A stretch of DNA of 57,277 bases from Bacteroidota bacterium (GTDB lineage: Bacteria > Bacteroidota > Bacteroidia > Chitinophagales > BACL12): the NCBI GenBank assembly GCA_029571985.1, contig JAKQVC010000036.1:1-57277 (forward strand), written 5' to 3'. Below the pieces are notes generated by a model. That model worked only from the letters and a program-made list of their open reading frames with translations. It searched no databases and was not told the origin of the DNA. Shown here in pieces: positions 1-8,981 of the stretch; the first letter of the stretch is position 1; each line of letters begins with the position of its first letter. A program made the translations under genes and the position numbers.

Positions 1-501
1 ATTGCTTTCAAATTGAGTTCCTTATTTTTGCATTAACAGCTTACAACCAGAAACTCCAGCCGGAGAAACGCTGTGAATTGCTTTCAAATTGAGTTCCTTA
101 TTTTTGCATTAACAGCAATATAGACGTAAGTAACAAAGTCAACGGCGCTGTGAATTGCTTTCAAATTGAGTTCCTTATTTTTGCATTAACAGCTTTTAAC
201 TTAAAATACTCGTCTAATTCATCGCTGTGAATTGCTTTCAAATTGAGTTCCTTATTTTTGCATTAACAGCAAGGGACAGAACAACAACAGACAGAGAGAA
301 GCTGTGAATTGCTTTCAAATTGAGTTCCTTATTTTTGCATTAACAGCCTATACTTGTGACAGTTCCACCAGAACCAGGCTGTGAATTGCTTTCAAATTGA
401 GTTCCTTATTTTTGCATTAACAGCTTATGAAAGTTACGACCCAGATTTATACCTGCTGTGAATTGCTTTCAAATTGAGTTCCTTATTTTTGCATTAACAG
501 C
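1..501 (+). CRISPR. Type II-C CRISPR array, six full 47-bp repeats plus one partial
   Basis: Seen: full repeats at 70-116, 147-193, 224-270, 301-347, 378-424 and 455-501. The last 40 bases of another repeat lie at 1-40, so the array runs off the window. All visible repeats are identical. The six spacers are 29, 30, 30, 30, 30 and 30 nt. The repeat begins GCTGTGAATTGC and ends CATTAACAGC, so its ends form a GCTGT/ACAGC inverted pair. Repeat bases 4-24 pair with the anti-repeat at 5363-5384. This sets the crRNA strand as plus (spacer followed by repeat). Repeat bases 9-11 (TTG), an 18-bp gap and bases 30-37 (TATTTTTG) form a Bacteroidota promoter pointing into the following spacer. Length and layout fit Bacteroidota type II-C arrays. 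Spacer targets cannot be named without a search. Confidence 0.98.
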
Positions 502-537
502 AAACCCCTGTAAAAAGCCTTATTTTACAGGGGTTTT
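502..537 (+). terminator. Boundary hairpin between CRISPR array and cas2
   Basis: The perfect 14-bp stem pairs 502-515 (AAACCCCTGTAAAA) with 523-536, with a 7-nt loop. It starts on the base after the last repeat. Plus-strand transcripts from the array would end in its GGGGTTTT arm. Minus-strand cas mRNA would meet it 39 bp after the cas2 stop. It is therefore best read as a terminator between convergent array and cas transcripts. The minus-strand U tract is weak, so the plus direction is the better supported one. Confidence 0.7.
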
Positions 538-575
538 AGCTGAATTTAGGATTAAAAAAATGCTTATCGGGGTCT

Positions 576-1818
<1,243 letters not shown>

Positions 1819-1838
1819 ATTTCGGCAGATATACTCAT

Positions 1839-4800
1839 TTATCTAACACTATAGACTGTTACAATCTTCCCTAAATTACTTACTTTAACTTTTATTGGAA
1901 GATCTGAGGTAAGGGTCCGCAACCGAAGAAATCGCTTCAGTTCACTTGTTATATTGTTGTCCTCCAACTTGGTCTCCAGGTGATGCCTAAAGTAGTAGTC
2001 TTTACTGGCCAGCTTTTGAACACGATACAAATGCTTACTGATTAAAGAAAATTGAGCTGGATCAAGAAAGTCAACCTCTTTAGGATTTAATCCTATTACA
2101 ACCATATCATTAATCTGCAATGTCAAAACCAAATTATTTCCCATCTCATCCACTGCTGCAAAAACAGGAAGCCCCTGAGCTTTGCGCTCAAGCGCCGTCC
2201 AAAAAGAAACTATGTTTTCAAATCGCTCACCTTTCTCATTCTCATAAATTGCGACATGATGATTATTTCTTTCAATGACAAAATCCTTGGGCTTGCCATT
2301 TTCGTCAGTATGCAGAGCTCTAAGATTATCATAATTTACATACAAACGCACGCTGGTAATCGGCACGCGTTTGCTTTCATCAAACCAGATTGGATTTGCT
2401 GATAAATCTCTAAAGGCTTCCTTTGGATTATGGTTAAATTGCGCCAAGCGTTTTTCAACAATTGCCCGAACCTTTACATCTACAATACTCTGCACATCAG
2501 CAGCTTTAAATTGGTCGTTTAATGTTACTCGTTCAACATATCGGTCGATAAAAATGGTTACTGAGTTTATATTTTTGCCAGGTCTATTTTCCGAAACAAT
2601 AGGATTCTCCTCCAAATTTTTAAACGCCTTTTTAGGGTCAAAATTAAATTCCGAAAGCCGAGCAATTACTGCCGATTTCTCATCACTGTCTACAATAGAT
2701 TCCCAATCCTCAAAACGTGTATTTAATTGTACTCTTTGATACTTGCGGATTTGACCATATACAGTTTCCATGTGCAGATAACTCCTCGGGGTAAGCGAAA
2801 CCTGACCGTTAGCAGGATTTCGCTTTTTGCTTGCCAACTTTCTACCCGATTTAAAGGAAATCAAAACTCGAGAAAGACAATTCTCCACCTCCTGGGGTTC
2901 AAAAGGTCGCTCCGCACCAATGTCAATTTTCTTTAATCCGGCTACAATTATTTGATTCAAATTATTCAACTGTTGCACATATTTCTGTTTAGTCGCAGCA
3001 ATTACAAGTGCGTCCAATCCATGGTGACGATGGTCGTCTCGCTTGCTCCAGCCGTTGATGCGTTTTATATGTTTGTTTCTATCGGCTTTAAAATGCTCTT
3101 CAACTAAACCAATTGCCGCAAATCGCTCTAAATTCAATCGCATCAAGAGTTCGTCATAACCCCAAATATGCCTGAGATAATCTGTAACGGCCCCGGATGT
3201 TGTAGTTACATGAGTGCAAACTTTTTGCAGCATCTCCCTGGCATAACTGGTTATATATTGCGTTTCACGTAGTTGACGGTCAATAAAATTTTGTGGGATT
3301 TCTTTTTGTGGTGTTAATAGCTTTTCTCTCTTTGCATAGCTGATTTTTTTGTTTGCATACAAAGCATTCACCATAGCCAAATATCGTTCAAAAGCCTCAT
3401 CACCTTTGCTCTGCATATAGTCATAAGCTGTCATATTGCCTTTTAACCTGTTTTCATTAGCATCGCACAGCACCTTATTTAAGAAGGAGTCATCAAATAA
3501 TCGGGATTGTGGAATAATATGATCAACATCTACCCTATCGCCATTTAAGCAGGCAGCTAGCACAAGCTTCTTTCCGCTGTATAAACAAAATCCATCTAAT
3601 TCATCATACAACTTCCATTTTTCGATTAAGTTTCTGGTTATTGATTTATAACCCATTTCTGTTAAGCGCTCTGCTATTTTTTTATGCTCGGCATCCATTT
3701 TGTTGTTTCTGATGTAAGTATCCTTTCGCCTATCAATATTCTGTTTCAATTCCCTGGCCAATTCAATCCGGATTTCATCTGGCCTTCCGTACTCAGGATT
3801 TGCGATTATTGAGTTGACGATATTAACCAATTGATTCAGAATCTTTTCTACAACAGGATTTCTCAACTCATTACGCTTAACTTCAGGCAGTTTATCAAGT
3901 AACTTTCTCGCCTCTGATTCAGCTTTTGTTTGACTGTCACTATGGTTATACCCGGCAAGAGCACAGGCTTTAGAATATATGTTACCCTCTACCAAAAATG
4001 GCAATATCCTGCGCATTGCTCTGGCGCTCTTATTTCCAAAACCTCCGGATTTCATATCCAAAGACGCAAGTGCTTCAACTAAAGCATCAGTAAAACCGTA
4101 TTTCTCCTTCAGCACGTGCACTAATTGTTCTTCCGGTAAAGAATACAATATATGCCATAAGCGATACAATGGCTGATGTTCAAAATCACCCTTAATCCTA
4201 ACACGATCTAGGACTTCACCCGATTCCTCATTTATCAAAGTGTCAAAAATTTCAAATTGTAGCAAGTTTTCTCCAGCATGACCATACTTGTCTAATAATT
4301 TGCGTATGGCAACAACAGTTCTATTTCCATCAAGTCCCTTTTTAATAATTTTATAGTTAGGGAAGTATTCACCTTCAGGCTTGAGTTTAAGCAATTTCAA
4401 TAATTGGCTTGAGCTGATATTGGCATGCTGGTGCAAATATTCTACGACCTGTTTCTTCTGTTCCAGCGTTACCAAAACAGGTGCGCCATCCTTGTCCTTG
4501 ATTGAAATATTATTCACCTCTTCCCAAACCTTACATAACTGAAATAATGGCGATGACTTCGGTGAAACTTTGTGGCTAGGCTCAAATCGACAAGCGCTAA
4601 CCAAATGTTTCTGAGACTTTAATGGTCTTTGGTAAAATATAATTTTATCTCTGATGTGCTGCTTCAATTCTTCGGTTAACACTGAATGATACACAGCCTG
4701 CTGTTCCCAAATTCTATTAAATTCCGCTATATAGGCTTCCCTCGGAAAAATCAAACTTTTAATCGTGGCATGGGCTGACTGATTTAAAATATTTAATAGA

Positions 4801-5312
4801 TACTGACCTACCGTCCAATTGTTTTCCTGAATAGTTGCATTGCGGTCGGCAATAGCATCAAGATATGCACTTTGCTGTGCCTTATTTCCTGATTCCTCAA
4901 CCTCTGGTCTCCCTTTGTACCCCCTTTTCTGGTTCATATGAAAAAGAACCCGCCCCAATTCCGGAAGTGTAATTTTCTCTTGTATCGCCTTAACTCTCAA
5001 CGCATAAAGTTCTAAGGGTCTGAGTTCTAAGAAAAGACGGTTATCAGGCATCATACCATGGTCAATCAACACATTACGTAGACTATGCTTGCGCAATTTA
5101 TATCTATAGTTGTTCCGCCTTGCCGTCCTTTTTAATGTACGATTTCGGTTTTTCGAAATTGCATTTCCCTTAGTAAATTCATTACTTTCATCTGTAGACA
5201 AAGGGATTATTCTTACACCAATACCCAAAATTTTGTTTTCAATCGGCAATCGCTCAATCATCGCCCAACCTATCGAGGTAACCCCAAGATCAAGTCCAAG
5301 TATTTTTGTCAT
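1839..5312 (-). CDS. cas9: CRISPR RNA-guided endonuclease Cas9, subtype II-C
   Basis: I chose the ATG at 5312 (MTKILGLDLGVTSIGWAM), giving 1157 residues. An upstream start at 5348 would add a Phe/Lys-rich stretch and overlap the tracrRNA promoter. Catalytic parts are intact: RuvC-I Asp8 in GLDLG; RuvC-II Glu517 in IRIELARELK; HNH His598 in DVDHIIPQS with a following NKVL/NRLKGN segment; RuvC-III His763-His764 and Asp767 in HHGLDALVIAA. An Arg-rich bridge helix (RNRTLKRTARRNNYRYKLRK) lies near residues 53-75. The C-terminal ~350 residues should hold the wedge and PAM-interacting domains. These have no recognisable motif, so the PAM is unknown. With cas1, cas2 and no csn2, this is subtype II-C. 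Confidence 0.98.
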   Translation of the reverse strand: MTKILGLDLGVTSIGWAMIERLPIENKILGIGVRIIPLSTDESNEFTKGNAISKNRNRTLKRTARRNNYRYKLRKHSLRNVLIDHGMMPDNRLFLELRPLELYALRVKAIQEKITLPELGRVLFHMNQKRGYKGRPEVEESGNKAQQSAYLDAIADRNATIQENNWTVGQYLLNILNQSAHATIKSLIFPREAYIAEFNRIWEQQAVYHSVLTEELKQHIRDKIIFYQRPLKSQKHLVSACRFEPSHKVSPKSSPLFQLCKVWEEVNNISIKDKDGAPVLVTLEQKKQVVEYLHQHANISSSQLLKLLKLKPEGEYFPNYKIIKKGLDGNRTVVAIRKLLDKYGHAGENLLQFEIFDTLINEESGEVLDRVRIKGDFEHQPLYRLWHILYSLPEEQLVHVLKEKYGFTDALVEALASLDMKSGGFGNKSARAMRRILPFLVEGNIYSKACALAGYNHSDSQTKAESEARKLLDKLPEVKRNELRNPVVEKILNQLVNIVNSIIANPEYGRPDEIRIELARELKQNIDRRKDTYIRNNKMDAEHKKIAERLTEMGYKSITRNLIEKWKLYDELDGFCLYSGKKLVLAACLNGDRVDVDHIIPQSRLFDDSFLNKVLCDANENRLKGNMTAYDYMQSKGDEAFERYLAMVNALYANKKISYAKREKLLTPQKEIPQNFIDRQLRETQYITSYAREMLQKVCTHVTTTSGAVTDYLRHIWGYDELLMRLNLERFAAIGLVEEHFKADRNKHIKRINGWSKRDDHRHHGLDALVIAATKQKYVQQLNNLNQIIVAGLKKIDIGAERPFEPQEVENCLSRVLISFKSGRKLASKKRNPANGQVSLTPRSYLHMETVYGQIRKYQRVQLNTRFEDWESIVDSDEKSAVIARLSEFNFDPKKAFKNLEENPIVSENRPGKNINSVTIFIDRYVERVTLNDQFKAADVQSIVDVKVRAIVEKRLAQFNHNPKEAFRDLSANPIWFDESKRVPITSVRLYVNYDNLRALHTDENGKPKDFVIERNNHHVAIYENEKGERFENIVSFWTALERKAQGLPVFAAVDEMGNNLVLTLQINDMVVIGLNPKEVDFLDPAQFSLISKHLYRVQKLASKDYYFRHHLETKLEDNNITSELKRFLRLRTLTSDLPIKVKVSNLGKIVTVYSVR

Positions 5313-5324
5313 AGGAATATTTTT

Positions 5325-5355
5325 TTTGAAAAATACAAAAAAAACCATATTTTTA
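5325..5355 (+). promoter_or_regulatory. tracrRNA promoter (Bacteroidota sigma-ABfr type)
   Basis: TTTG at 5325-5328, a 19-bp spacer and TATTTTTA at 5348-5355 match the Bacteroidota -33 TTTG and -7 TAnnTTTG consensus with one mismatch (final G to A). The predicted start is about 5359-5362, one to a few bases before the anti-repeat. The element lies in the short gap upstream of the divergent cas9 start at 5312, so cas9 and tracrRNA initiation may influence each other. Confidence 0.7.
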
Positions 5356-5359
5356 CCTT

Positions 5360-5440
5360 CAACTCAATTTGAAGCAATTCACAATAAGGTTTTTTACCGT
5401 TGTGAAAACATTTTTAAGCGGCCTCCGGGTCGCTTTTTTA
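5360..5440 (+). ncRNA. tracrRNA
   Basis: The anti-repeat at 5363-5384 (CTCAATTTGAAGCAATTCAC and following) is complementary to repeat bases 3-24, about 21 bp with a single bulged U in the repeat. Next comes AATAAGG then TTTTTTACCGTT at 5383-5402. This matches the nexus pattern AAUAAGG...CCGUU of known tracrRNAs. A hairpin with AAGCG/CGCTT arms at 5416-5435, followed by a T6 run, ends the RNA. At about 80 nt it is short for a tracrRNA but has all essential parts: anti-repeat, nexus and terminal hairpin. It should pair with pre-crRNA and load Cas9. It is transcribed divergently from cas9. Confidence 0.93.
5416..5439 (+). terminator. tracrRNA intrinsic terminator
   Basis: The arms AAGCG(G)CC and GG(GT)CGCTT enclose a short TCCG loop, giving about 8 bp including one G-U pair. 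A run of six T follows at 5434-5439. This is a textbook rho-independent terminator and sets the 3' end of the tracrRNA. Confidence 0.9.
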
Positions 5441-5908
5441 TTTAACCAATTGCCCGAAGACAGTCTTTATCAGTGTGTTTCATCCAAAATTTCTTTAAAG
5501 AATTGTAGTAAGATTATTAAAATTAGTGATACATATTATTTCAGGAATGTCATCAACAAGTAGATGTCACAAAATGGTGATAAATTCAACGAAATTGGAT
5601 TGTCGATGCTGTTAACTTGTCCTTCAATCTAAACTTGAATGAGTCTGATTAACGGTTTTCCGGTAATGAAATGACATAAAAACAATGAAAACAACTAAAT
5701 TCAAAATATTTGTCAAATGTCACATTTTGAAAAAAATTAAAATATTTTAGCTTTAAACTTTAACAATTTGCCCTAATCAGCAATTATTTTTATCCAAAAT
5801 GCAACAGCCATTAAGATTTACATCATGGTGAAATCTCAAATCACAATTGCAGCACAAGCAACATATATTTGAAGAATTTAAATTCAATAAGGAATCCTAG
5901 CATAGCAT
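5441..5908. other. Intergenic, A+T-rich, no gene recognised
   Basis: About 470 bp lie between the tracrRNA terminator and the zinc-ribbon/HhH gene. No convincing ORF, tRNA or hairpin was found. TGTCAC occurs twice, at about 5566-5571 and 5719-5724. A TATATTTG box at 5864-5871, 37 bp before the start at 5909, is a candidate -7 element for the next gene, with a poorly spaced TTG at 5847-5849. Confidence 0.5.
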
Positions 5909-6211
5909 ATGTCACCCAAAGGCACAAAACGCACTTGTTCACAAGGACATACTTATTATAAAAGTTCTGATTGTCCGACCTGTCCGGTTTGTGAATCGTT
6001 GCGTAAACCGGTGGATGATTTCCTGTCACACCTGGCAGCTCCGGCAAGGCGTGCGTTTGAGCGTGCGGGAATTACTTCTTTAGATCAATTAGCCAATTAT
6101 AGTAAAGAAGAAATTTTATCGATGCATGGAATTGGTAAGTCTTCTATTCCGAAATTGGAAAAATTGTTGGGTGAAAAGGGGTTGATGTTCAAACAAAATG
6201 CAGAGAATTAA
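5909..6211 (+). CDS. Small zinc-ribbon plus helix-hairpin-helix protein
   Basis: This 100-residue protein has Cys/His residues at its N terminus (CSQGHTYYKSSDCPTCPVCE, residues 10-29), which suggest a zinc knuckle. Residues 45-92 resemble the C-terminal domain of RNA polymerase alpha and other HhH folds (RAFERAGITSLDQLANYSKEEILSMHGIGKSSIPKLEKLL). Such domains bind DNA or proteins without sequence specificity. Small proteins of this make-up occur in Bacteroidota; their role is not established. The gene is monocistronic, between the CRISPR locus and the convergent murF-alr. Nothing shows that it takes part in CRISPR function. Confidence 0.8.
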   Translation: MSPKGTKRTCSQGHTYYKSSDCPTCPVCESLRKPVDDFLSHLAAPARRAFERAGITSLDQLANYSKEEILSMHGIGKSSIPKLEKLLGEKGLMFKQNAEN

Positions 6212-6275
6212 TATTGCGCATTTAATACCCATTGAAAATTTCGAGGCCGGGAAGACTGTAAGACGGTAAGATTCT

Positions 6276-6318
6276 TTATGCTCACTCACCCACTGACCCA
6301 CTGACCCACTCACCACTC
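6276..6318. repeat. Short octamer array between convergent genes
   Basis: About four degenerate 8-bp units (TCACCCAC, TGACCCAC twice, then TCACCAC) lie between the HhH gene and the 3' end of murF-alr, overlapping its last codons. It is one of several short-period arrays in this window. Confidence 0.6.
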
Positions 6319-8808
6319 ACTCTCATACACCCTTTTCACCCTTTGCGAAATACCTGTCATTACTTCGTAGGCGATGGTATTGCGCATGGCGGCGTGGGAT
6401 TGGATGGAGATATGCGTGCCAAATATTTCGACGATATCGCCTTCATGCACTTCTGGAACTTGGGTGATATCAATCATGGTCATATCCATGCATACACGAC
6501 CAACTACCGGACAGATATATTGCTGATTAAATTTTCCATCTGCGGGAATAATAGCTACCTGCCCTCGCCCATTACTGAGCTCGCGCGAAAAACCATCCGC
6601 ATAACCTAAATTAATTGTTGCAATACGCATGGGTTTGTCAGCTACAAAACTGCGACTATAACCAACGCTTTCGCCCACAGCAATATCTTTAATTTGTGCA
6701 ATACTCGTTTCAAATGTGCTGACCGGTTTTAGTTTCGATTGAATGGCATCCGCCGGGTCAACGCCGTACAAACCAATACCTAAACGCACCATGTCGAATT
6801 GCGCATCCGGATAATGACTGATACCGGAAGAATTCAAGGCATGCAAAATAATAGGATAATCCACCGCTTGTTTAATGTGATCGGCAGCTTGTGTAAATTT
6901 CTTTAATTGTTCCTGCGTAAAGGCATGATGCGCTTTATCATCCGATGCAGATAAATGCGTAAACACACTGGCAATACGCAGGCGAGGTAAGTGCTCAATA
7001 ATTGCGTTTATATCCTCTGCCTCAAAACCTAAACGATGCATGCCTGTATCTATTTTAAGATGCACTGCAGGTGAATCAACATGCGCTTGTGTTTCCTGCA
7101 ACCAGGCTTGCAAAATGCGTTTGCTGTATAATTCCGGTTCCAGATTGTGTGCAATCATATTGGCAAATGCATCCGGTTCCGGATTCATAACCATTATCGG
7201 TAATCGAATACCCTGCATACGTAATTCAACACCTTCATCGGCGTAAGCCACTGCTAAATAATCGACGCGCTGATGGGATAAAATACGCGCAATTTCAGCT
7301 TGACCGCTGCCATAAGAAAATGCCTTCACCATTACCATGGTTTTTACACCCGGTTTGAGTGTGCTGCGATATACATGCAGATTATGTACCAGGTGATGCA
7401 TGTGCACACGTAAAACCGTTCCATGTGTTTTTGCTTCCAGCAGGGCGCTGATACGTTCAAGTTTATATCTGCGTGCACCTTTAATTAATATCACCTCATT
7501 GTGAAATGCCGATTGTTTAAATTGCCTGAGGCATGTTTCTGTATCCGGCACAAATTGCATGTCAATACCGCTGAACAGCGATTGATGCGACATATACATA
7601 TCACCAATTGCAATGGCGCGTTGAATATGATATCGTTTTAATAATTGCGCTATTGCAGAACACAAGGCCGCATCCTGCAAACCTGTTTCATCAAATGCAG
7701 CAAAAATAATGGTGCGATGTAAACCGGCACCATGCTGTGCCTGAAATCGCAAAGCAATTTCCAATGAGGCTAAATCAGCACTATAGCTGTCGTTAATAAT
7801 TAAACAATTCTGCACGCCTTTTTTTAATTCAAGTCGCATGGAAATGACAGGAAGGCCCGACGCACGCGTTTGAATGGTGGTAATATCCTTGTCGGTAAGT
7901 GAACCCGCTGCCGAACGAATGAGCAAAGCCGCTACAATGGCATGTATGGCATTTTCTATGGAAGCGGCATCCGTAAACGGGATATGCAGATGAATGAGAT
8001 GTGATTGAAATTGGATGTGGAATTGCGTTGATGTTGCATCAACCAGTACATCCCGCACACAAACATCTGCCTGATCATGTTCGCGGCTCCAGCTGAATCC
8101 TTTGCCGGTTGACTGCATAAAACGCTGCACTTCTGGTTGATCGGCACAATATATAATGCGATGACAAGAAGTAAATAAGTGCATTTTTTCCTGCAACTTT
8201 TCTGCATCATCCCTAAAACCTTCACTATGTGGATGACCAATATTCGTAAACAGACCAATGGTTGGCTGAATTACTTTTTGGAGATATTCCATTTCACCGG
8301 GCTGGGAAATGCCGGCTTCAAAAATGCCGAGTTCGTGCCGGGCATCCATCTCCCAAACACTCAAAGGAACACCAATTTGTGAGTTATAGCTTCTCGGACT
8401 ACGCACAATATCCATTTGCGTTTGCAACAAATGGTTGAGCCACTCTTTAACTATCGTTTTTCCATTGCTGCCGGTAATCCCAAGTACCGGAATATCAAAT
8501 AGCCCCCTATGGGCAGCAGCTACCTGTTGAAGTGCCCTGATTGCAACGGGCACCAGGATAAAATTGGCGTCGGCAGTCGTTTTTTGGGGCATTTTCTCCA
8601 CCACAAAGCACCGGACCCCCGCCTGTAGTGCCTGATCAATGTAGGCATGACCGTCGTGCTGCGTGCCCGGAATTGCGAAAAACAGGCTTTCCGCCCCAAA
8701 ACTCACGTTGCGGGAATCTGTCAATAATTGTCGGATAGGCGCCTCAGGACTGACAATTTGTCCCCGCCCACCTAAAATTTTCGCTATTTCGCCTATGGTA
8801 AAAGCCAT
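6310..8808 (-). CDS. murF-alr: Fused MurF ligase / alanine racemase
   Basis: The 832-residue protein makes two consecutive precursors of peptidoglycan. Residues 1 to about 450 are UDP-MurNAc-tripeptide:D-Ala-D-Ala ligase, with the Mur ATP-binding loop GITGSNGKTIVKEWL. From about residue 460 it is a fold-type III PLP alanine racemase. The catalytic Lys is in MVKAFSYGSG near residue 495. Other racemase motifs are IDTGMHRLGF, LNSSG, RLGIGLYG and VGRVCMDMTMIDIT. The fusion is a known feature of Bacteroidota and couples D-Ala supply to its use. The start MAFTIGEIAKIL matches MurF N termini. The gene diverges from secA, with about 170 bp between the two starts. Confidence 0.97.
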   Translation of the reverse strand: MAFTIGEIAKILGGRGQIVSPEAPIRQLLTDSRNVSFGAESLFFAIPGTQHDGHAYIDQALQAGVRCFVVEKMPQKTTADANFILVPVAIRALQQVAAAHRGLFDIPVLGITGSNGKTIVKEWLNHLLQTQMDIVRSPRSYNSQIGVPLSVWEMDARHELGIFEAGISQPGEMEYLQKVIQPTIGLFTNIGHPHSEGFRDDAEKLQEKMHLFTSCHRIIYCADQPEVQRFMQSTGKGFSWSREHDQADVCVRDVLVDATSTQFHIQFQSHLIHLHIPFTDAASIENAIHAIVAALLIRSAAGSLTDKDITTIQTRASGLPVISMRLELKKGVQNCLIINDSYSADLASLEIALRFQAQHGAGLHRTIIFAAFDETGLQDAALCSAIAQLLKRYHIQRAIAIGDMYMSHQSLFSGIDMQFVPDTETCLRQFKQSAFHNEVILIKGARRYKLERISALLEAKTHGTVLRVHMHHLVHNLHVYRSTLKPGVKTMVMVKAFSYGSGQAEIARILSHQRVDYLAVAYADEGVELRMQGIRLPIMVMNPEPDAFANMIAHNLEPELYSKRILQAWLQETQAHVDSPAVHLKIDTGMHRLGFEAEDINAIIEHLPRLRIASVFTHLSASDDKAHHAFTQEQLKKFTQAADHIKQAVDYPIILHALNSSGISHYPDAQFDMVRLGIGLYGVDPADAIQSKLKPVSTFETSIAQIKDIAVGESVGYSRSFVADKPMRIATINLGYADGFSRELSNGRGQVAIIPADGKFNQQYICPVVGRVCMDMTMIDITQVPEVHEGDIVEIFGTHISIQSHAAMRNTIAYEVMTGISQRVKRVYESEW

Positions 8809-8914
8809 ACGATTTCGGAGATGTAAAGCTATAACAATCCCTGCTAAGTGCCCGTTTACCGTAGTTTAACGGTTTCTGTTTGACGAAATACGTGGCTTTG
8901 CGGGGGCTAATGCC

Positions 8915-8922
8915 TATCTTTG
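8915..8922 (+). promoter_or_regulatory. secA -7 promoter box
   Basis: TATCTTTG, followed by CACCC, is a perfect TAnnTTTG element. It would start transcription near 8927, about 55 nt before the secA ATG. No TTG sits at the ideal -33 distance; TTTG occurs at 8897-8900 (too close) and 8879-8882 (too far). The box supports the ATG at 8982 over the longer ORF start at 8880, which lies upstream of the promoter. Confidence 0.65.
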
Positions 8923-8981
8923 CACCCACGATTGAGGAACGACTTTTGACACTATTGTTACTTCAACCGTATTTCTACGAT

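Noticed and set aside
2371-4176. Plus-strand ORFs inside cas9
   Set aside because: They are antisense shadows of the cas9 reading frame with no start context or family match.
5590-5640. Possible stray CRISPR repeat (GCTGTTAA followed by AACTTG)
   Set aside because: Only about eight bases match the reverse complement of the repeat; the rest differs.
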